DNA from: Levilactobacillus andaensis
GTDB lineage: Bacteria; Bacillota; Bacilli; Lactobacillales; Lactobacillaceae
Direction: 5' to 3'
Assembly (NCBI RefSeq): GCF_016861695.1
Contig: NZ_BOLP01000005.1
Location: forward strand, 186,001-250,000
Length of the DNA stretch: 64,000 bases
Below the pieces are notes generated by a model, which saw only the letters and a program-made list of their open reading frames with translations, made no database searches and was not told the origin of the DNA. The position numbers were made by a program, and so were the translations under genes. Position 1 is the stretch's first letter. Each line of letters begins with the position of its first letter. This document shows positions 10,739-23,210 of the stretch, one piece after another.

Positions 10739-11925
10739 GAATCACCCCCGTATACACGGGGAACACACTTTCAAGCCGGAAACAAAATTTGACTACGTAG
10801 GATTACCCCCGTATACACGGGGAATACGGCAGCCGTCACTGTTCGTCAATCTAACTAACAGGATCACCCCCGTATACACGGGGAATACCCACACGGTGAC
10901 ATCTACGCAAAAATCGCTGAGGGATCACCCCCGTATACACGGGGAATACAACCACCGGTTTGTGCGGTTGAATCAAAGATCAGGATCACCCCCGTATACA
11001 CGGGGAATACCAGCTTAGCCATCCGTGCATCCAACTCAGCCTGGGATCACCCCCGTATACACGGGGAATACATCTGTGTACGCGTGTGGACGCCGACAAC
11101 CTTGGGATCACCCCCGTATACACGGGGAATACCCTGATCCGCCAGCCGTCCATCCCGTCAGATCGGGACCACCCCCGTATACACGGGGAATACTCTTTCT
11201 TATCATTCTTTACATTCTTATTATTGGGATCACCCCCGTATACACGGGGAATACTATTGGAAGAGCTTGCCCATTATGACACCACCGGGATCACCCCCGT
11301 ATACACGGGGAATACATTCGACCTTCAAGAGTTCTGATAAAACACATAGGATCACCCCCGTATACACGGGGAATACCTGTCGATGTTGGCACGCTCGTTG
11401 ACTCGTACAGGATCACCCCCGTATACACGGGGAATACTTTTTTCGCAAAACTTGTGTGACCGTGTCGTTGGGATCACCCCCGTATACACGGGGAATACCT
11501 AAGCGACTCAAGTCAGAAGTTCAGGGGGTTAGGATCACCCCCGTATACACGGGGAATACAACAGTTGTTGGGACCCGTTGGCACCATTGATAGGATCACC
11601 CCCGTATACACGGGGAATACAAAAGACGTATCTTTGGTTGGGGTAGCCGTATAGGATCACCCCCGTATACACGGGGAATACTAATTCCAAGCGCGAGTGA
11701 ACATCTGCCCTGTAGGATCACCCCCGTATACACGGGGAATACCTTTTAATTCTATCAAGAACAAATTTTCAACAAGGATCACCCCCGTATACACGGGGAA
11801 TACAACGCACTAGAAAACGGTGTCGCTAACGAACAAGGATCACCCCCGTATACACGGGGAATACGCAACAGACAACTGTAAATTATCAACTTTACGGGGA
11901 TCACCCCCGTATACACGGGGAATAC
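10739..11925 (-). CRISPR. Type I-E CRISPR array 1: 20 repeats, 19 spacers
   Basis: Repeats of 28 nt begin every 61 bases from 10739 to 11898, so all 19 spacers are 33 nt. In transcript sense (minus strand) the repeat opens GTATTCCCCGTGTATACGGG and ends GGTGATCC, with a hairpin for Cas6e. The copies at 10739, 10800 and 11166 carry changes, which marks the left side as the old end. The leader side is at the right, only 35 bp from the cas2 stop codon, so the leader overlaps cas2 coding sequence. Frames through the repeats on the plus strand are artefacts. Confidence 0.99.
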
Positions 11926-11960
11926 ACTAAAGAAACGCCGTCACACCGGGATCCTATTTT

Positions 11961-14484
<2,524 letters not shown>

Positions 14485-14486
14485 AT

Positions 14487-15197
14487 TTACTCCTCTCCGA
14501 GAGCGCTAAATGGGTCGTGTTGGGTGTCTAGGTCACTGCTCTGCGTTTTTAGTTGACTCAATTGGACGGTGTCTCTGGCGACGGCGCGAAACCCATGCTG
14601 CCGATTTCGTTGGTCAAAGGAAACGACCTGGTCTTTGACTAATGCGCTCGACTTGTCAGCCAATAGATTAGCATCAGCGACAATTTCGAGCGTTTTTACG
14701 TGTTGCCGTCGTTGATACCAAGCCGCAGCCTGCCATTTTAATTCTTTTAGTTCCGCAACCGGTGTCTGATCCGTAAACTCTTTAATTTCCAACACGCCTG
14801 CAGGAACATTTGCCCGGCGACCCAGAAATAGCTGGAACCGGGGATGCTTGAGCGCAAACTTTATTTCATCCATTAAGTCTACATTTTCACTACCTATTGC
14901 TACGACAAAGACGGCATCTTGAATATAGTCGCGATAGGTAATTTTACGTGTGCCAGCTTTCCATTCTACCGTTTGAAAGTCCGTCAAGTGACGACCAACC
15001 TGATCAATGCGGACGGCAAAGCTCAAGTCATTGAGTCCCCGGATACGGTCATCAGTACGGCGGTAACCTAATGCCGCCGCTATCATTCCAATCACTACAC
15101 TTTTCGTTGGATAGTCATTGGTCGTCCGCCGGGCAAAGCTCGCCTCGTTACCATACGACTGCAACGGCGCAGTTAACTTAATCGTTAGTGTTTTCAT
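14487..15197 (-). CDS. cas5e: Cas5e (CasD) Cascade subunit
   Basis: Caps the 5' handle of the crRNA in Cascade. The protein of 236 residues starts MKTLTIKLTAPLQSYGNEAS, the classic Cas5e opening, then FARRTTNDYPTKSVVIGMIAAALG. I chose ATG 15197, with GAGGTGG 6 nt upstream inside the end of cas7; the frame runs further upstream but that extension is not Cas5-like. It overlaps cas7 by 20 bp. Confidence 0.96.
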   Translation of the reverse strand: MKTLTIKLTAPLQSYGNEASFARRTTNDYPTKSVVIGMIAAALGYRRTDDRIRGLNDLSFAVRIDQVGRHLTDFQTVEWKAGTRKITYRDYIQDAVFVVAIGSENVDLMDEIKFALKHPRFQLFLGRRANVPAGVLEIKEFTDQTPVAELKELKWQAAAWYQRRQHVKTLEIVADANLLADKSSALVKDQVVSFDQRNRQHGFRAVARDTVQLSQLKTQSSDLDTQHDPFSALGEE

Positions 15198-16254
15198 CCT
15201 GAACCACCTCTGATAACTGCGCTGTAACCTGTTCCAGAAGATCCGATAACTTCGCCACATTAATCCCAATCTTGGAATCTGGCTTGCCTAATACAAAGTT
15301 AGCCACTGGCTCGTCCACATAGGCTTGGGTGCGCTGGTATTCTGCTTCAAGCTTGGTAATTGAAGGAGCAACGTAACCACTATTAGAGGTCACCGGATTC
15401 TCAAATGCTGAAACCAAATTGACCGGCGTGTCCTGGCGAATCGTCACCATCACGTAGCTTGGCAGTGTTTTATTAGCAAACGTATTTTGCTTCCCGGTTG
15501 GCATTGAGAGTAAGAAGTCTTTAATGAAATCAGCAGCCCCCTTGATGGCATCCGCCGCATTCAGGTTGTGGACCAATTCATTCATATTGACATTGGCATA
15601 GCGATAAAGCGTCGCCGAATTAAAGTCGATGGTTCCTAGCATGGCTGCCCCAGTGGTATCATCCGGCTGTTCATCATCCAGCGCCGTAAAGTAATCATAC
15701 TCGGGAACCACTTCATGCGTCGAAACGGCGTGGGCCACTTGGGCCGATGCATCCACATTTAATTCAGGATTATCTGCCACCATTCGACCAAACAAAGCAA
15801 GGTCTAAGGATTGGTCGCCCTTCAGCACCTTTTTAATTTCTTTCTTATCTAATTCTTCATTATCAAGCGCATATTGTGCTAATTTAGCAATTTGGCCGCG
15901 ACTGACTAAGAGCAGTGCCCCGGTTTCATTGTTCTTTTTGGCATCTATCTTGATGCCAGCCAGCTTAAAGATTTCAGTAGCTTTAGCCAGCGCGGCATCG
16001 TCATCTAAGGACGCATCCAATTTTTTTAGTTCGGCTACCAGCAGACTAGCGGCTTGTTTCGTCCGCGTCCCTGCGGAAACATTATCATGTTTAAATTCGT
16101 CGCGGACAGCCTTTTTCCAACTCTGAGAAGAGACCCGTGCCCGCGTAACACCACCGTATAGAGCGGTCTTGGGTGCCCCCGTGTCGTCACGGTTGATGTT
16201 TGATGATGGAACGGTTTGTAAGACGCTTAAGTCAACATATAGGTTTTTAGTCAT
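15178..16254 (-). CDS. cas7e: Cas7e (CasC) Cascade backbone
   Basis: Six copies of this protein are expected to line the crRNA in Cascade. It has 358 residues, starting MTKNLYVDLSVLQTVPSSNINRDDTGAPK, with the conserved GGVTRARVSSQSWKKAVR. It overlaps the cse2 stop by 8 nt and cas5 by 20 bp, so translation is coupled. Confidence 0.97.
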   Translation of the reverse strand: MTKNLYVDLSVLQTVPSSNINRDDTGAPKTALYGGVTRARVSSQSWKKAVRDEFKHDNVSAGTRTKQAASLLVAELKKLDASLDDDAALAKATEIFKLAGIKIDAKKNNETGALLLVSRGQIAKLAQYALDNEELDKKEIKKVLKGDQSLDLALFGRMVADNPELNVDASAQVAHAVSTHEVVPEYDYFTALDDEQPDDTTGAAMLGTIDFNSATLYRYANVNMNELVHNLNAADAIKGAADFIKDFLLSMPTGKQNTFANKTLPSYVMVTIRQDTPVNLVSAFENPVTSNSGYVAPSITKLEAEYQRTQAYVDEPVANFVLGKPDSKIGINVAKLSDLLEQVTAQLSEVVQDENTND

Positions 16255-16858
16255 TAGTGTTCTCTCCTTCTGATTTAGCTTGCTTCACTGAATAATATTG
16301 TTGTCCCCAACGTAACCGCACTCGGCTAGCCTGCTCGTAACTTATCTGTAGCCCATACAGATCTTGTGCCAACAGCGCATAGTCAATCTTTTGCGCAAGA
16401 CTATGGGATTTTAAGATGCTTACTAAATGTGACAAGCTATTAATGACACCTGAGACATTCGTTGTTGCTAGCAAGGGTTGTACTCTACGATCCATAGCAA
16501 CTCGTAGATCTTCGTTTCCCCGTAGGTTGCCTAAAGCCCCAAAGAAAGTTTCGCCTTGCGCATTCTCACCGTAAGCTGATGCATAGACAAACGCGTCATT
16601 ATTTCCCTGCTGGTGAATTGCATAAAAACGGATAGCTGTATAGACGGCCACTTCTTCAGGTGTCGGTGCTCCATTCTGTGCATGACTTAACTGGTTTTCA
16701 TCTAAGTTAGCCATGATGACCGGCCAAACCATTTCGGCACGGTGGCTGGTAATTGTCGGTGCATTTCTGAGACTTGCTAATACTGCCTTATCCGGATTAC
16801 CATTGCGATAGAGAGTACGAATAATCTGGCCGGTGGCTTTTTTAACTTCACTTGGCAT
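16247..16858 (-). CDS. cse2: Cse2 (CasB) Cascade small subunit
   Basis: A 203-residue helical protein, expected as a dimer along the Cascade belly that stabilises the R-loop. The family is variable; recognisable parts are the WPVIMANLDE segment, the YTAIRFYAIHQQG helix and the basic C terminus with RVRLRWGQQYY. It lies between cse1 (9-bp gap) and cas7 (8-nt overlap). Position and length settle the assignment. Confidence 0.95.
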   Translation of the reverse strand: MPSEVKKATGQIIRTLYRNGNPDKAVLASLRNAPTITSHRAEMVWPVIMANLDENQLSHAQNGAPTPEEVAVYTAIRFYAIHQQGNNDAFVYASAYGENAQGETFFGALGNLRGNEDLRVAMDRRVQPLLATTNVSGVINSLSHLVSILKSHSLAQKIDYALLAQDLYGLQISYEQASRVRLRWGQQYYSVKQAKSEGENTND

Positions 16859-16867
16859 AATTTCTCA

Positions 16868-18589
16868 TCACTCCTTTTTTAGGTCAAGATCACGGCGGAC
16901 GTTATACATCAGGTGGTTCTTCGCAGTAAAGATATTAAGCGGTCGTCCATGATCGTCACTAATTCCTCTGACATCTCGCGGTGAGCTAGCTTGCATCTCA
17001 TCGTCAACAGCCATTACCACAATCTTTTCTAGTTCGGCCTTCCATATGTTAATTTTAGCTTCGCGGTCATCTTGTCCCCTTAGACCGCTCAACCATGCCT
17101 TGAAAGGTTCATTCAACCGTTCATAAAATTTTGCACTCAATCCACTAGCAAAGGTTCGTGTATCTAAATTACGAATCTTGCCAATATCCGTGGCAAAGTG
17201 ATAATAATCAGTGCCAATTGTCTGTGTTGTTTCAATAACTTCTTCGATTCGTAACGGCCACCGTTCAGCAAGCTCATCGTCAAACAAAACGTCCGCTTGT
17301 AATTCCATATCATCGACCACTTCGGCCGCTGGTGACTGTGAGGTCGCGTTGCCATCACTAATCAGGGTTACCGAATTCAAGAACAACGGGGCATCGTGAT
17401 CAATCAACTGTCTTTGCTTGAGCGCTCTGAGCCAGATAACAATTCCCGGTTCGTGCATATCATCTTGCAGTCTGACTTTTACGTACTGACCGAAATTCCG
17501 CCACATCGCAATTCCTAGCGAACGGAGGCTCTTTCCCGCTGGTCGATAGGCGTTGGTCTTCTTATCAAGTTTCCAAGTCGTCATTGGCTCAATCAATGCA
17601 TCCTCATACGCAAACGTCGGAATTCCGGCACTAAGAATCATTGGCTGGCCATCCTGCCACTCAATATGCAAGAGCCGAGACCAAGTCGTATACAATTCTG
17701 CGAGATTGTCTGGAAGTATCAGGGCCTTGCGTTGGGCAACGTAGTCCCGAACCGATTTGGCTTCCCAAACTGGTTTTTGCAGTGCATATTCTGTGCCGTC
17801 TTGACGCGTATCAACTAATACTAAATTCAGCATCAACGTGTCAAATAGTGTCTTCCCCTTTGCAAATACCGGATTGAGTCGGTAGATCCAGCCCCCAGAG
17901 TTGGAGAACTTTTCTTCGGTCACAACCTTTGTCTTATCCGTGACCCCCGTAAAGTTTTGGTAGGCAATCACCCAACGTACCAATTCATCCAATGACACCT
18001 CATTCTTTGCGTCACCCGATTTAGGTGTGAAAATATCCGGTGTATGCGCACTTTCCGAAATGCGCCGATTCATTTGCTTCACCAGAACCTGGCCCTTTCC
18101 GGCGGCAACTTTTCTGTTCTCTGGCACGAGCGCATCGTAGTCTTCAGTTGACGCTTGATAGAAGGGGCGGTCCCCAAAGAACTCAAAATCTGCCATATGA
18201 GCCTTTAGGTAATCAATAACTGCCGCTGAGAAATGTCCCGTCTGGTAAAGCTGACCCCAAGTCGCAAATAATGTCTCTTCTCCCTCGTCATCATCGAACG
18301 CGTCTAAGTCGATCTCTAAGCTCTCAGGTGACTTAATATCGCCTTCTAACCACGAGTATTGTTCACCATCAGCGTCGACCCGCGAATAAACTGTCGTTAA
18401 GATTGCCAAGAGTAATCGCAGTAAAGCCAGATCTTGACTATGCATATCGCCAGCCAGCTGCCGGTAGCTTGAAGCATTTTCAAATAAATCAATCAAAGAA
18501 ACTGTCTTTTCTTGATTAGATTCAGCCGTCACTACTTTGATCCAAGGATCAGTCGTCAAATTAAATCTTTTATTGTCCACCAGTATCAC
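16868..18589 (-). CDS. cse1: Cse1 (CasA) Cascade large subunit
   Basis: Recognises the PAM and recruits Cas3. It has 573 residues starting MILVDNKRFNLTTDPWIKVV, the usual Cse1 opening, with a globular N-terminal domain and a C-terminal helical bundle. PAM-contact residues cannot be fixed by eye. Its start lies inside the cas3 gene (20-bp overlap), with a GGAAGGTGAT ribosome site in the cas3 3' end. Confidence 0.96.
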   Translation of the reverse strand: MILVDNKRFNLTTDPWIKVVTAESNQEKTVSLIDLFENASSYRQLAGDMHSQDLALLRLLLAILTTVYSRVDADGEQYSWLEGDIKSPESLEIDLDAFDDDEGEETLFATWGQLYQTGHFSAAVIDYLKAHMADFEFFGDRPFYQASTEDYDALVPENRKVAAGKGQVLVKQMNRRISESAHTPDIFTPKSGDAKNEVSLDELVRWVIAYQNFTGVTDKTKVVTEEKFSNSGGWIYRLNPVFAKGKTLFDTLMLNLVLVDTRQDGTEYALQKPVWEAKSVRDYVAQRKALILPDNLAELYTTWSRLLHIEWQDGQPMILSAGIPTFAYEDALIEPMTTWKLDKKTNAYRPAGKSLRSLGIAMWRNFGQYVKVRLQDDMHEPGIVIWLRALKQRQLIDHDAPLFLNSVTLISDGNATSQSPAAEVVDDMELQADVLFDDELAERWPLRIEEVIETTQTIGTDYYHFATDIGKIRNLDTRTFASGLSAKFYERLNEPFKAWLSGLRGQDDREAKINIWKAELEKIVVMAVDDEMQASSPRDVRGISDDHGRPLNIFTAKNHLMYNVRRDLDLKKE

Positions 18590-21335
18590 CTTCCTTTACA
18601 TATTTTAAGCCAAGCTTCGAGGAATACGTTAGCTGCCAACCCGCAAACGTCACCGCCAAATTTTCATCCAACGGTAAGGCGAGCGCTCCTTTAAGCCAGA
18701 CATCGCTTTGCCACCCTAAGAAATAATCACTGGTCAAGTCTTCCAGTTTCTCAATTGCCTTATCAATTCGCGGCGTTACCGCAACCGGGAGCCGAATCAC
18801 TTGCTGAGCGATATCCTGTGAGGAAACGTCACTTAAGCGTCGACCGTCTAGTAAGAAGTTCCCCTCACTCGTATGCTGAACCAGAATAACTTCCAGCGAT
18901 TCTCTAATGTCTCGAACTGCCGCACTGGCCTTCTGCTCATCCTGATCAACGTTGCCTAAATTACGACCCAGCCAATCATGAATCGTAGCTCCGGGCTTCG
19001 TTTTGGGATTGGCAATCTGAAAGACGCGGGCCTTTCTTTTTTCAGCTTTTAAGACATTATCAAATTCAACCCTAGCAGCATCGATATCAGGCACTTCACG
19101 GTCCGTTGAAGAATCATAAACCTGCTGTACCAGTGGTGAGATATCATCAGGTAAGTTAATTGTGTCCTTTAAAAAGTGATCCGTCTTCATCAGCAAGTAT
19201 TGTTTGTAAACGTTTGCACTACCAGATTCATAAGTGTTAGGGCCTTCAATCCCCATGACAAAAACCTTTGGTGTCTTTAAGGCCTTGGGTCGGTCAATCT
19301 GATGACGATGCAATCGCCCTGCTCGTTGCAGAATCAAATCCATTGGTGCAATGTCCGTGTACATGACATCAAAGTCAATGTCCAAAGACTGCTCCAAAAC
19401 CTGGGTCCCAATGACAATCAGTTTATCCGGTCGCTGGCCATGCTTACCAATTGAGGCTTGTAGCTCATCTTCCTGTGCAACTCGATCAGTTGCTAGGAAT
19501 GCTGAATGCAAGACCATTAATTTAATACTAGCCGGCATTTTCTCCGCCAATATCTGTGCGCGCCTAACCGTATTGACGATGATTCCGGCAACGCCACCAC
19601 CGCTAATTTGATCAACGACATGGGCAACAAGGTCTTCATCAGACACGTTTAAACGTTGGACCTGTAATTTAGTTGGTTGCTGATCACTCTGCCCGGGGAA
19701 GGATGTCACCTGCTTAAGTTGGTGACCATCCAGCAAGCTTAGTAGTGGATAGGCTTGCGTATTCTCCCAATCTTTAGGCGCGTCAAGCTCATATTTCAAA
19801 CCATATTTCCCCTTTAAGTACGCCTCCAGTAGAAGGTTTCGTTTGTTCTTGGGGAGTGTGGCGGACAAAATTATAATTGGAACGCGGTAGGCCCCCAACC
19901 AGCGAAGCGCCTTGTACAAATACTGATTCATATAAGCGTCATAGGCGTGGACCTCATCAATTACAACTACCTTGCCACTGAATCCTAAATGGCGGAGGAA
20001 GAGATGCTTTTGCTTCAAACCCAGTAACAAGAGATTATCAATCGTTCCTACCGTAAATTTCGTCAAAATCGATTTCTTCCCAGAGAACCAACTATTAACG
20101 ACTACCTTGCCCATTCCATCGTCAGTATCATAAATATTTTTTGCGTTAGGCAGTGCCTGATACTTATGGTTAAACTGAGATTTTCCGTGCATCAATCTAA
20201 TCTGTAAGTTCTCGGTCTGTTGCTTAGCTAGAAAGCCTAGCCAGTCGTCTACCCGATCAAACATAGCGTTAGTTGTCGCCTGTGTCGGAAGCCCCATGAA
20301 TAGGCCGTCGCGACCGGTGATATCGGCTAGTTGTTCCGCTGCCAATAAGGCAATCTCGGTCTTTCCAATCCCCATGGGTGCCTCAATAATCACCATTCCC
20401 GGGTCTAGTGTTTCGCCGATTGCTTGTGTCATTGCCCTTTGAACGGGACGCGGTTCAAATCCCCAGCGAATCTGATATGGATTTTGCTTAGGGTCCATCA
20501 AATCTACAGGTTGGGGATTCCATTCACCACCGACATCCCAGGCTGTCATCGCTTTTTGGTACCGCTCTTTGATACTATCTTTTGGCCAAGATTGGTCCAA
20601 TGGAATTAAGGGAAAAAGCGGCGTTTGCTTATCATTATCTAAGTATTCACTGGATGCCAACCAATCAGCCATAATTAGTAAGCCTTCTAAAATAACGGCT
20701 TGCGGCTGTGTTATGTCGGGGATCTCCTCAACTGATTGATACCCTGATGAGGTCAACCCGTATTCAAAGAGTTCCTTCTGTACGTCGATCCAAGGTGCTT
20801 GAATCTCAGGCTGGTTGTCGCTCTGATAATAGTTGGCCGTATAATTGCCAATTTGTTCATCTGGAGGACAGCTGGCCGGCTTGCCATGGTGACCCCCAAT
20901 GATGGCTCCAATCGATTTGGGAACATCAAGGCCTTCCAAAATGGCTTCACCAGCTAAAGCATGCGGGGATTCTTTTGGCGATGCCAGATTTAGATGCTCA
21001 AAGTCTACAAAGCCAATTCGGGTCAGTTTTGACTTTAAATAGTCGTCCAATGAGTCGTCACGATTATAGGATTCTTTTCCTTGAAAGGCCGCCGTTGCCT
21101 TACCAATATCATGTGAAAACCCTACGAATTTAACCAAATTATGTACCGCCGTTGCTGACAATGTTCCCTGTAACAGCTGTCGCTGGCCTGAGCTCAGCCA
21201 CTGATTGAAAAGGTAATTTATCACATTCTGTGTATCTAGTAGATGCACGATGAGTGGTAGCCATGTCTGTTGACCATCTTCTGATTGCTTTTTGGCCCAC
21301 AACGCTGCTGCTCGCCTCGATATTTCCACTGCCAT
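18570..21335 (-). CDS. cas3: Cas3 helicase-nuclease
   Basis: Unwinds and degrades target DNA after Cascade binding. It has 921 residues, full length for an HD-helicase Cas3. The HD nuclease motif FSHDIGKA is at residues 74-80 and GGHHGK near 147. The superfamily 2 helicase has Walker A APMGIGKTEIALL, the DEVH box VIDEVHAYDAY, ILSATLP (motif III) and RAGRLHRH (motif VI). It is the first gene of the cas operon. A weak AAGGAAAG site precedes ATG 21335. All catalytic motifs look intact. Confidence 0.98.
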   Translation of the reverse strand: MAVEISRRAAALWAKKQSEDGQQTWLPLIVHLLDTQNVINYLFNQWLSSGQRQLLQGTLSATAVHNLVKFVGFSHDIGKATAAFQGKESYNRDDSLDDYLKSKLTRIGFVDFEHLNLASPKESPHALAGEAILEGLDVPKSIGAIIGGHHGKPASCPPDEQIGNYTANYYQSDNQPEIQAPWIDVQKELFEYGLTSSGYQSVEEIPDITQPQAVILEGLLIMADWLASSEYLDNDKQTPLFPLIPLDQSWPKDSIKERYQKAMTAWDVGGEWNPQPVDLMDPKQNPYQIRWGFEPRPVQRAMTQAIGETLDPGMVIIEAPMGIGKTEIALLAAEQLADITGRDGLFMGLPTQATTNAMFDRVDDWLGFLAKQQTENLQIRLMHGKSQFNHKYQALPNAKNIYDTDDGMGKVVVNSWFSGKKSILTKFTVGTIDNLLLLGLKQKHLFLRHLGFSGKVVVIDEVHAYDAYMNQYLYKALRWLGAYRVPIIILSATLPKNKRNLLLEAYLKGKYGLKYELDAPKDWENTQAYPLLSLLDGHQLKQVTSFPGQSDQQPTKLQVQRLNVSDEDLVAHVVDQISGGGVAGIIVNTVRRAQILAEKMPASIKLMVLHSAFLATDRVAQEDELQASIGKHGQRPDKLIVIGTQVLEQSLDIDFDVMYTDIAPMDLILQRAGRLHRHQIDRPKALKTPKVFVMGIEGPNTYESGSANVYKQYLLMKTDHFLKDTINLPDDISPLVQQVYDSSTDREVPDIDAARVEFDNVLKAEKRKARVFQIANPKTKPGATIHDWLGRNLGNVDQDEQKASAAVRDIRESLEVILVQHTSEGNFLLDGRRLSDVSSQDIAQQVIRLPVAVTPRIDKAIEKLEDLTSDYFLGWQSDVWLKGALALPLDENLAVTFAGWQLTYSSKLGLKYVKEGDTGGQ

Positions 21336-21423
21336 TCTTACCGTCTGCTTTCCTTGATTTAACGCTATATGGCTCCGTTCTCACTAAGCTGTTTGTAAAG
21401 CTACATATCTTGTCATTATTCTT

Positions 21424-21453
21424 AAGATACAATTTGAAGCGTTTTACGTCAAC
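21424..21453 (-). promoter_or_regulatory. Likely proximal promoter of the cas operon
   Basis: On the minus strand TTGACG (21448-21453), a 17-bp spacer and TATCTT (21424-21429) form a good sigma-A promoter. It would give an mRNA leader of about 80 nt before cas3. Confidence 0.6.
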
Positions 21454-21482
21454 ACAATAAACACATAAAACCATTTGTGGTA

Positions 21483-21544
21483 GCTTACAAGTAAAGCTGA
21501 GATAAAGTCTCAATTGTAAGCGTGTTCATTTTATATTTAAAATG
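21483..21544. promoter_or_regulatory. Two palindromes just upstream of the cas promoter
   Basis: GCTTACAA (21483-21490) pairs with TTGTAAGC (21514-21521), enclosing TGAGA/TCTCA (21498-21502 with 21508-21512). A second palindrome CATTTTA-TATT-TAAAATG spans 21527-21544. Both lie 30-90 bp upstream of the -35 box, where an operator would be expected. The binding protein, if any, is unknown. Confidence 0.45.
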
Positions 21545-21682
21545 AATCTTTCAAAATTCGGTTTTCTCCACAAATAAGAGCCCTACTTTGGACCAAACGT
21601 TTCTTCCCCCTCTCATAAATAATGGTTTTAAACCATCTTTGGGACGAATTGTTACATATAAAGTCACTATTTGCTCTGGATA

Positions 21683-21711
21683 ATAAAATAAAGTTCACTA
21701 TCACTGTTATA
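21683..21711 (-). promoter_or_regulatory. Site matching the decayed guide at 21878-21910, at a possible distal cas promoter
   Basis: On the minus strand the 24 bases 21706 to 21683 match the first 24 bases of the spacer-like sequence at 21910 to 21878 at 22 positions (mismatches only at 7 and 8). The three bases before the site read TAA, so an AA PAM is present. A TATAAC box (21706-21711) overlaps this PAM, so a bound Cascade would cover the start region of a transcript heading to cas3. The -35 region is weak, so the promoter itself is uncertain. Confidence 0.5.
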
Positions 21712-21849
21712 TTTTATTTCTACAAGCCTATAATACCACTATTGCTTGTGATATGTAGGCATATTTTGTTTTTACTCTAAATATCTCTGCAACGTTGCTA
21801 GAAAGGCCTCAATTTCTGAAATGAAAAGGTCCGTACTACCAAGTTAAAA

Positions 21850-21989
21850 AAATCACCCCCACATCCGTAGGGAATATTTTCACTCTATAAAATAAAGTTC
21901 ACCCTCACTGGGATCACCCCCACACTTGTGGGGAACATACACGATTATATCACAAGTATGGTGTCCAACCCCGTATACACAGGGAAGAA
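21850..21989 (-). CRISPR. Three decayed repeats at the old end of array 2
   Basis: Diverged repeats occupy 21850-21877, 21911-21938 and 21962-21989. The first two flank exactly 33 nt; the second gap is shortened to 23 nt. From 21989 to the first normal repeat is again 33 nt. The first two carry CCCCACA/TGTGGGG-type stems, the third an altered live-type stem. In all three the hairpin can still form because the changes are paired or leave G-U pairs. The gap 21878-21910 is the guide that matches upstream of cas3. Confidence 0.85.
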
Positions 21990-22022
21990 ACGAGTCTGAT
22001 CATGGATTGCGGGACTTAATTA

Positions 22023-23210
22023 GGATCACCCACGTATACACGGGGAATACCGTGACAAGCCGCAGCAACTGCCATCGGGAGAGGGGATCACCCCCGTATA
22101 CACGGGGAATACCTCATCTTCTGTGGCTTCGTGTTAAGAGCCTGAGGATCACCTCCGTATACACGGGGAATACTCACTATCAGCCAACGTCTGTGAGATA
22201 AGCTCGGGATCACCCCCGTATACACGGGGAATACTAAATGCAACGAAGGCAAGCCGGAGATTGTCTAGGATCACCCCCGTATACACGGGGAATACCCGAC
22301 CATCTGGAAGCTGACGTTGGGATTGTTGGGATCACCCCCGTATACACGGGGAATACATACGGCGGTATCCCACGGCATCCGGCCGAAATGGATCACCCCC
22401 GTATACACGGGGAATACCAAGCACACTTGACGTAAGCACACTGTCTAGCAGGATCACCCCCGTATACACGGGGAATACTTGCTGTAAAGATTGCCAACAA
22501 TAGTGGATATAGGATCACCCCCGTATACACGGGGAATACATGAGATTGTGTAATTGCTGCCCTTCTTGCTAAGGATCACCCCCGTATACACGGGGAATAC
22601 ACGATGATTGAGACACTGGATTACGACAAAATGGGATCACCCCCGTATACACGGGGAATACAATGGTGTCGATATCGTTACCAACGGCCGGTCGGGATCA
22701 CCCCCGTATACACGGGGAATACGCTGTAAACCACGTGGACCAGCGGGTCTTGTTAGGATCACCCCCGTATACACGGGGAATACATGGTGGCGTGGCTATC
22801 CTTGTCATAAAAAGTGGGATCACCCCCGTATACACGGGGAATACCCTTCTGGTTCGGCCTTGCCTTGCGCGGTATCGGGATCACCCCCGTATACACGGGG
22901 AATACGCCAAGGAAATCAATTTCTTAGCCAGTTCTAAGGGATCACCCCCGTATACACGGGGAATACCTGACTTCCAGGTAGATGAGAATCGCTTAGTCGG
23001 GATCACCCCCGTATACACGGGGAATACTCCAACCGCTTGACCTCCACCTTGCCCAACCAGGGATCACCCCCGTATACACGGGGAATACTTAACCGCTGCC
23101 AGGCCACAGATGCCAGAACTAGGATCACCCCCGTATACACGGGGAATACTATCCGGCGACAGTTGCTGAAGCCAGTCATTTAGGATCACCCCCGTATACA
23201 CGGGGAATAC
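22023..23210 (-). CRISPR. Type I-E CRISPR array 2: 20 repeats, 19 spacers
   Basis: The repeat sequence and orientation are those of array 1, with starts at 22023, 22085 and then every 61 bases to 23183. Spacers are 33 nt except the first on the left (34 nt). Repeat variants at 22023 and 22146 mark the left as the old end; the leader lies to the right. I saw no spacer shared with array 1. Its transcription would run toward cas3. Confidence 0.99.

Noticed and set aside
10716-11337. Open frames with YTRGI/HGEY/YTGNT peptides across array 1 (and likewise 21926-23040 in array 2)
   Set aside because: They translate CRISPR repeats in three frames; such peptides are a well-known annotation artefact.
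21139-21513. 124-codon frame spanning the cas3 start and promoter
   Set aside because: It overlaps the start of cas3 in another frame and covers the promoter, with no ribosome site.
21938-21961. Second autoregulatory guide (23-nt gap between the second and third relic repeats), with CTTGTGATAT also near 21745-21754
   Set aside because: Only 10 bases match, the seed does not pair and the sequence is AT-rich; likely chance.
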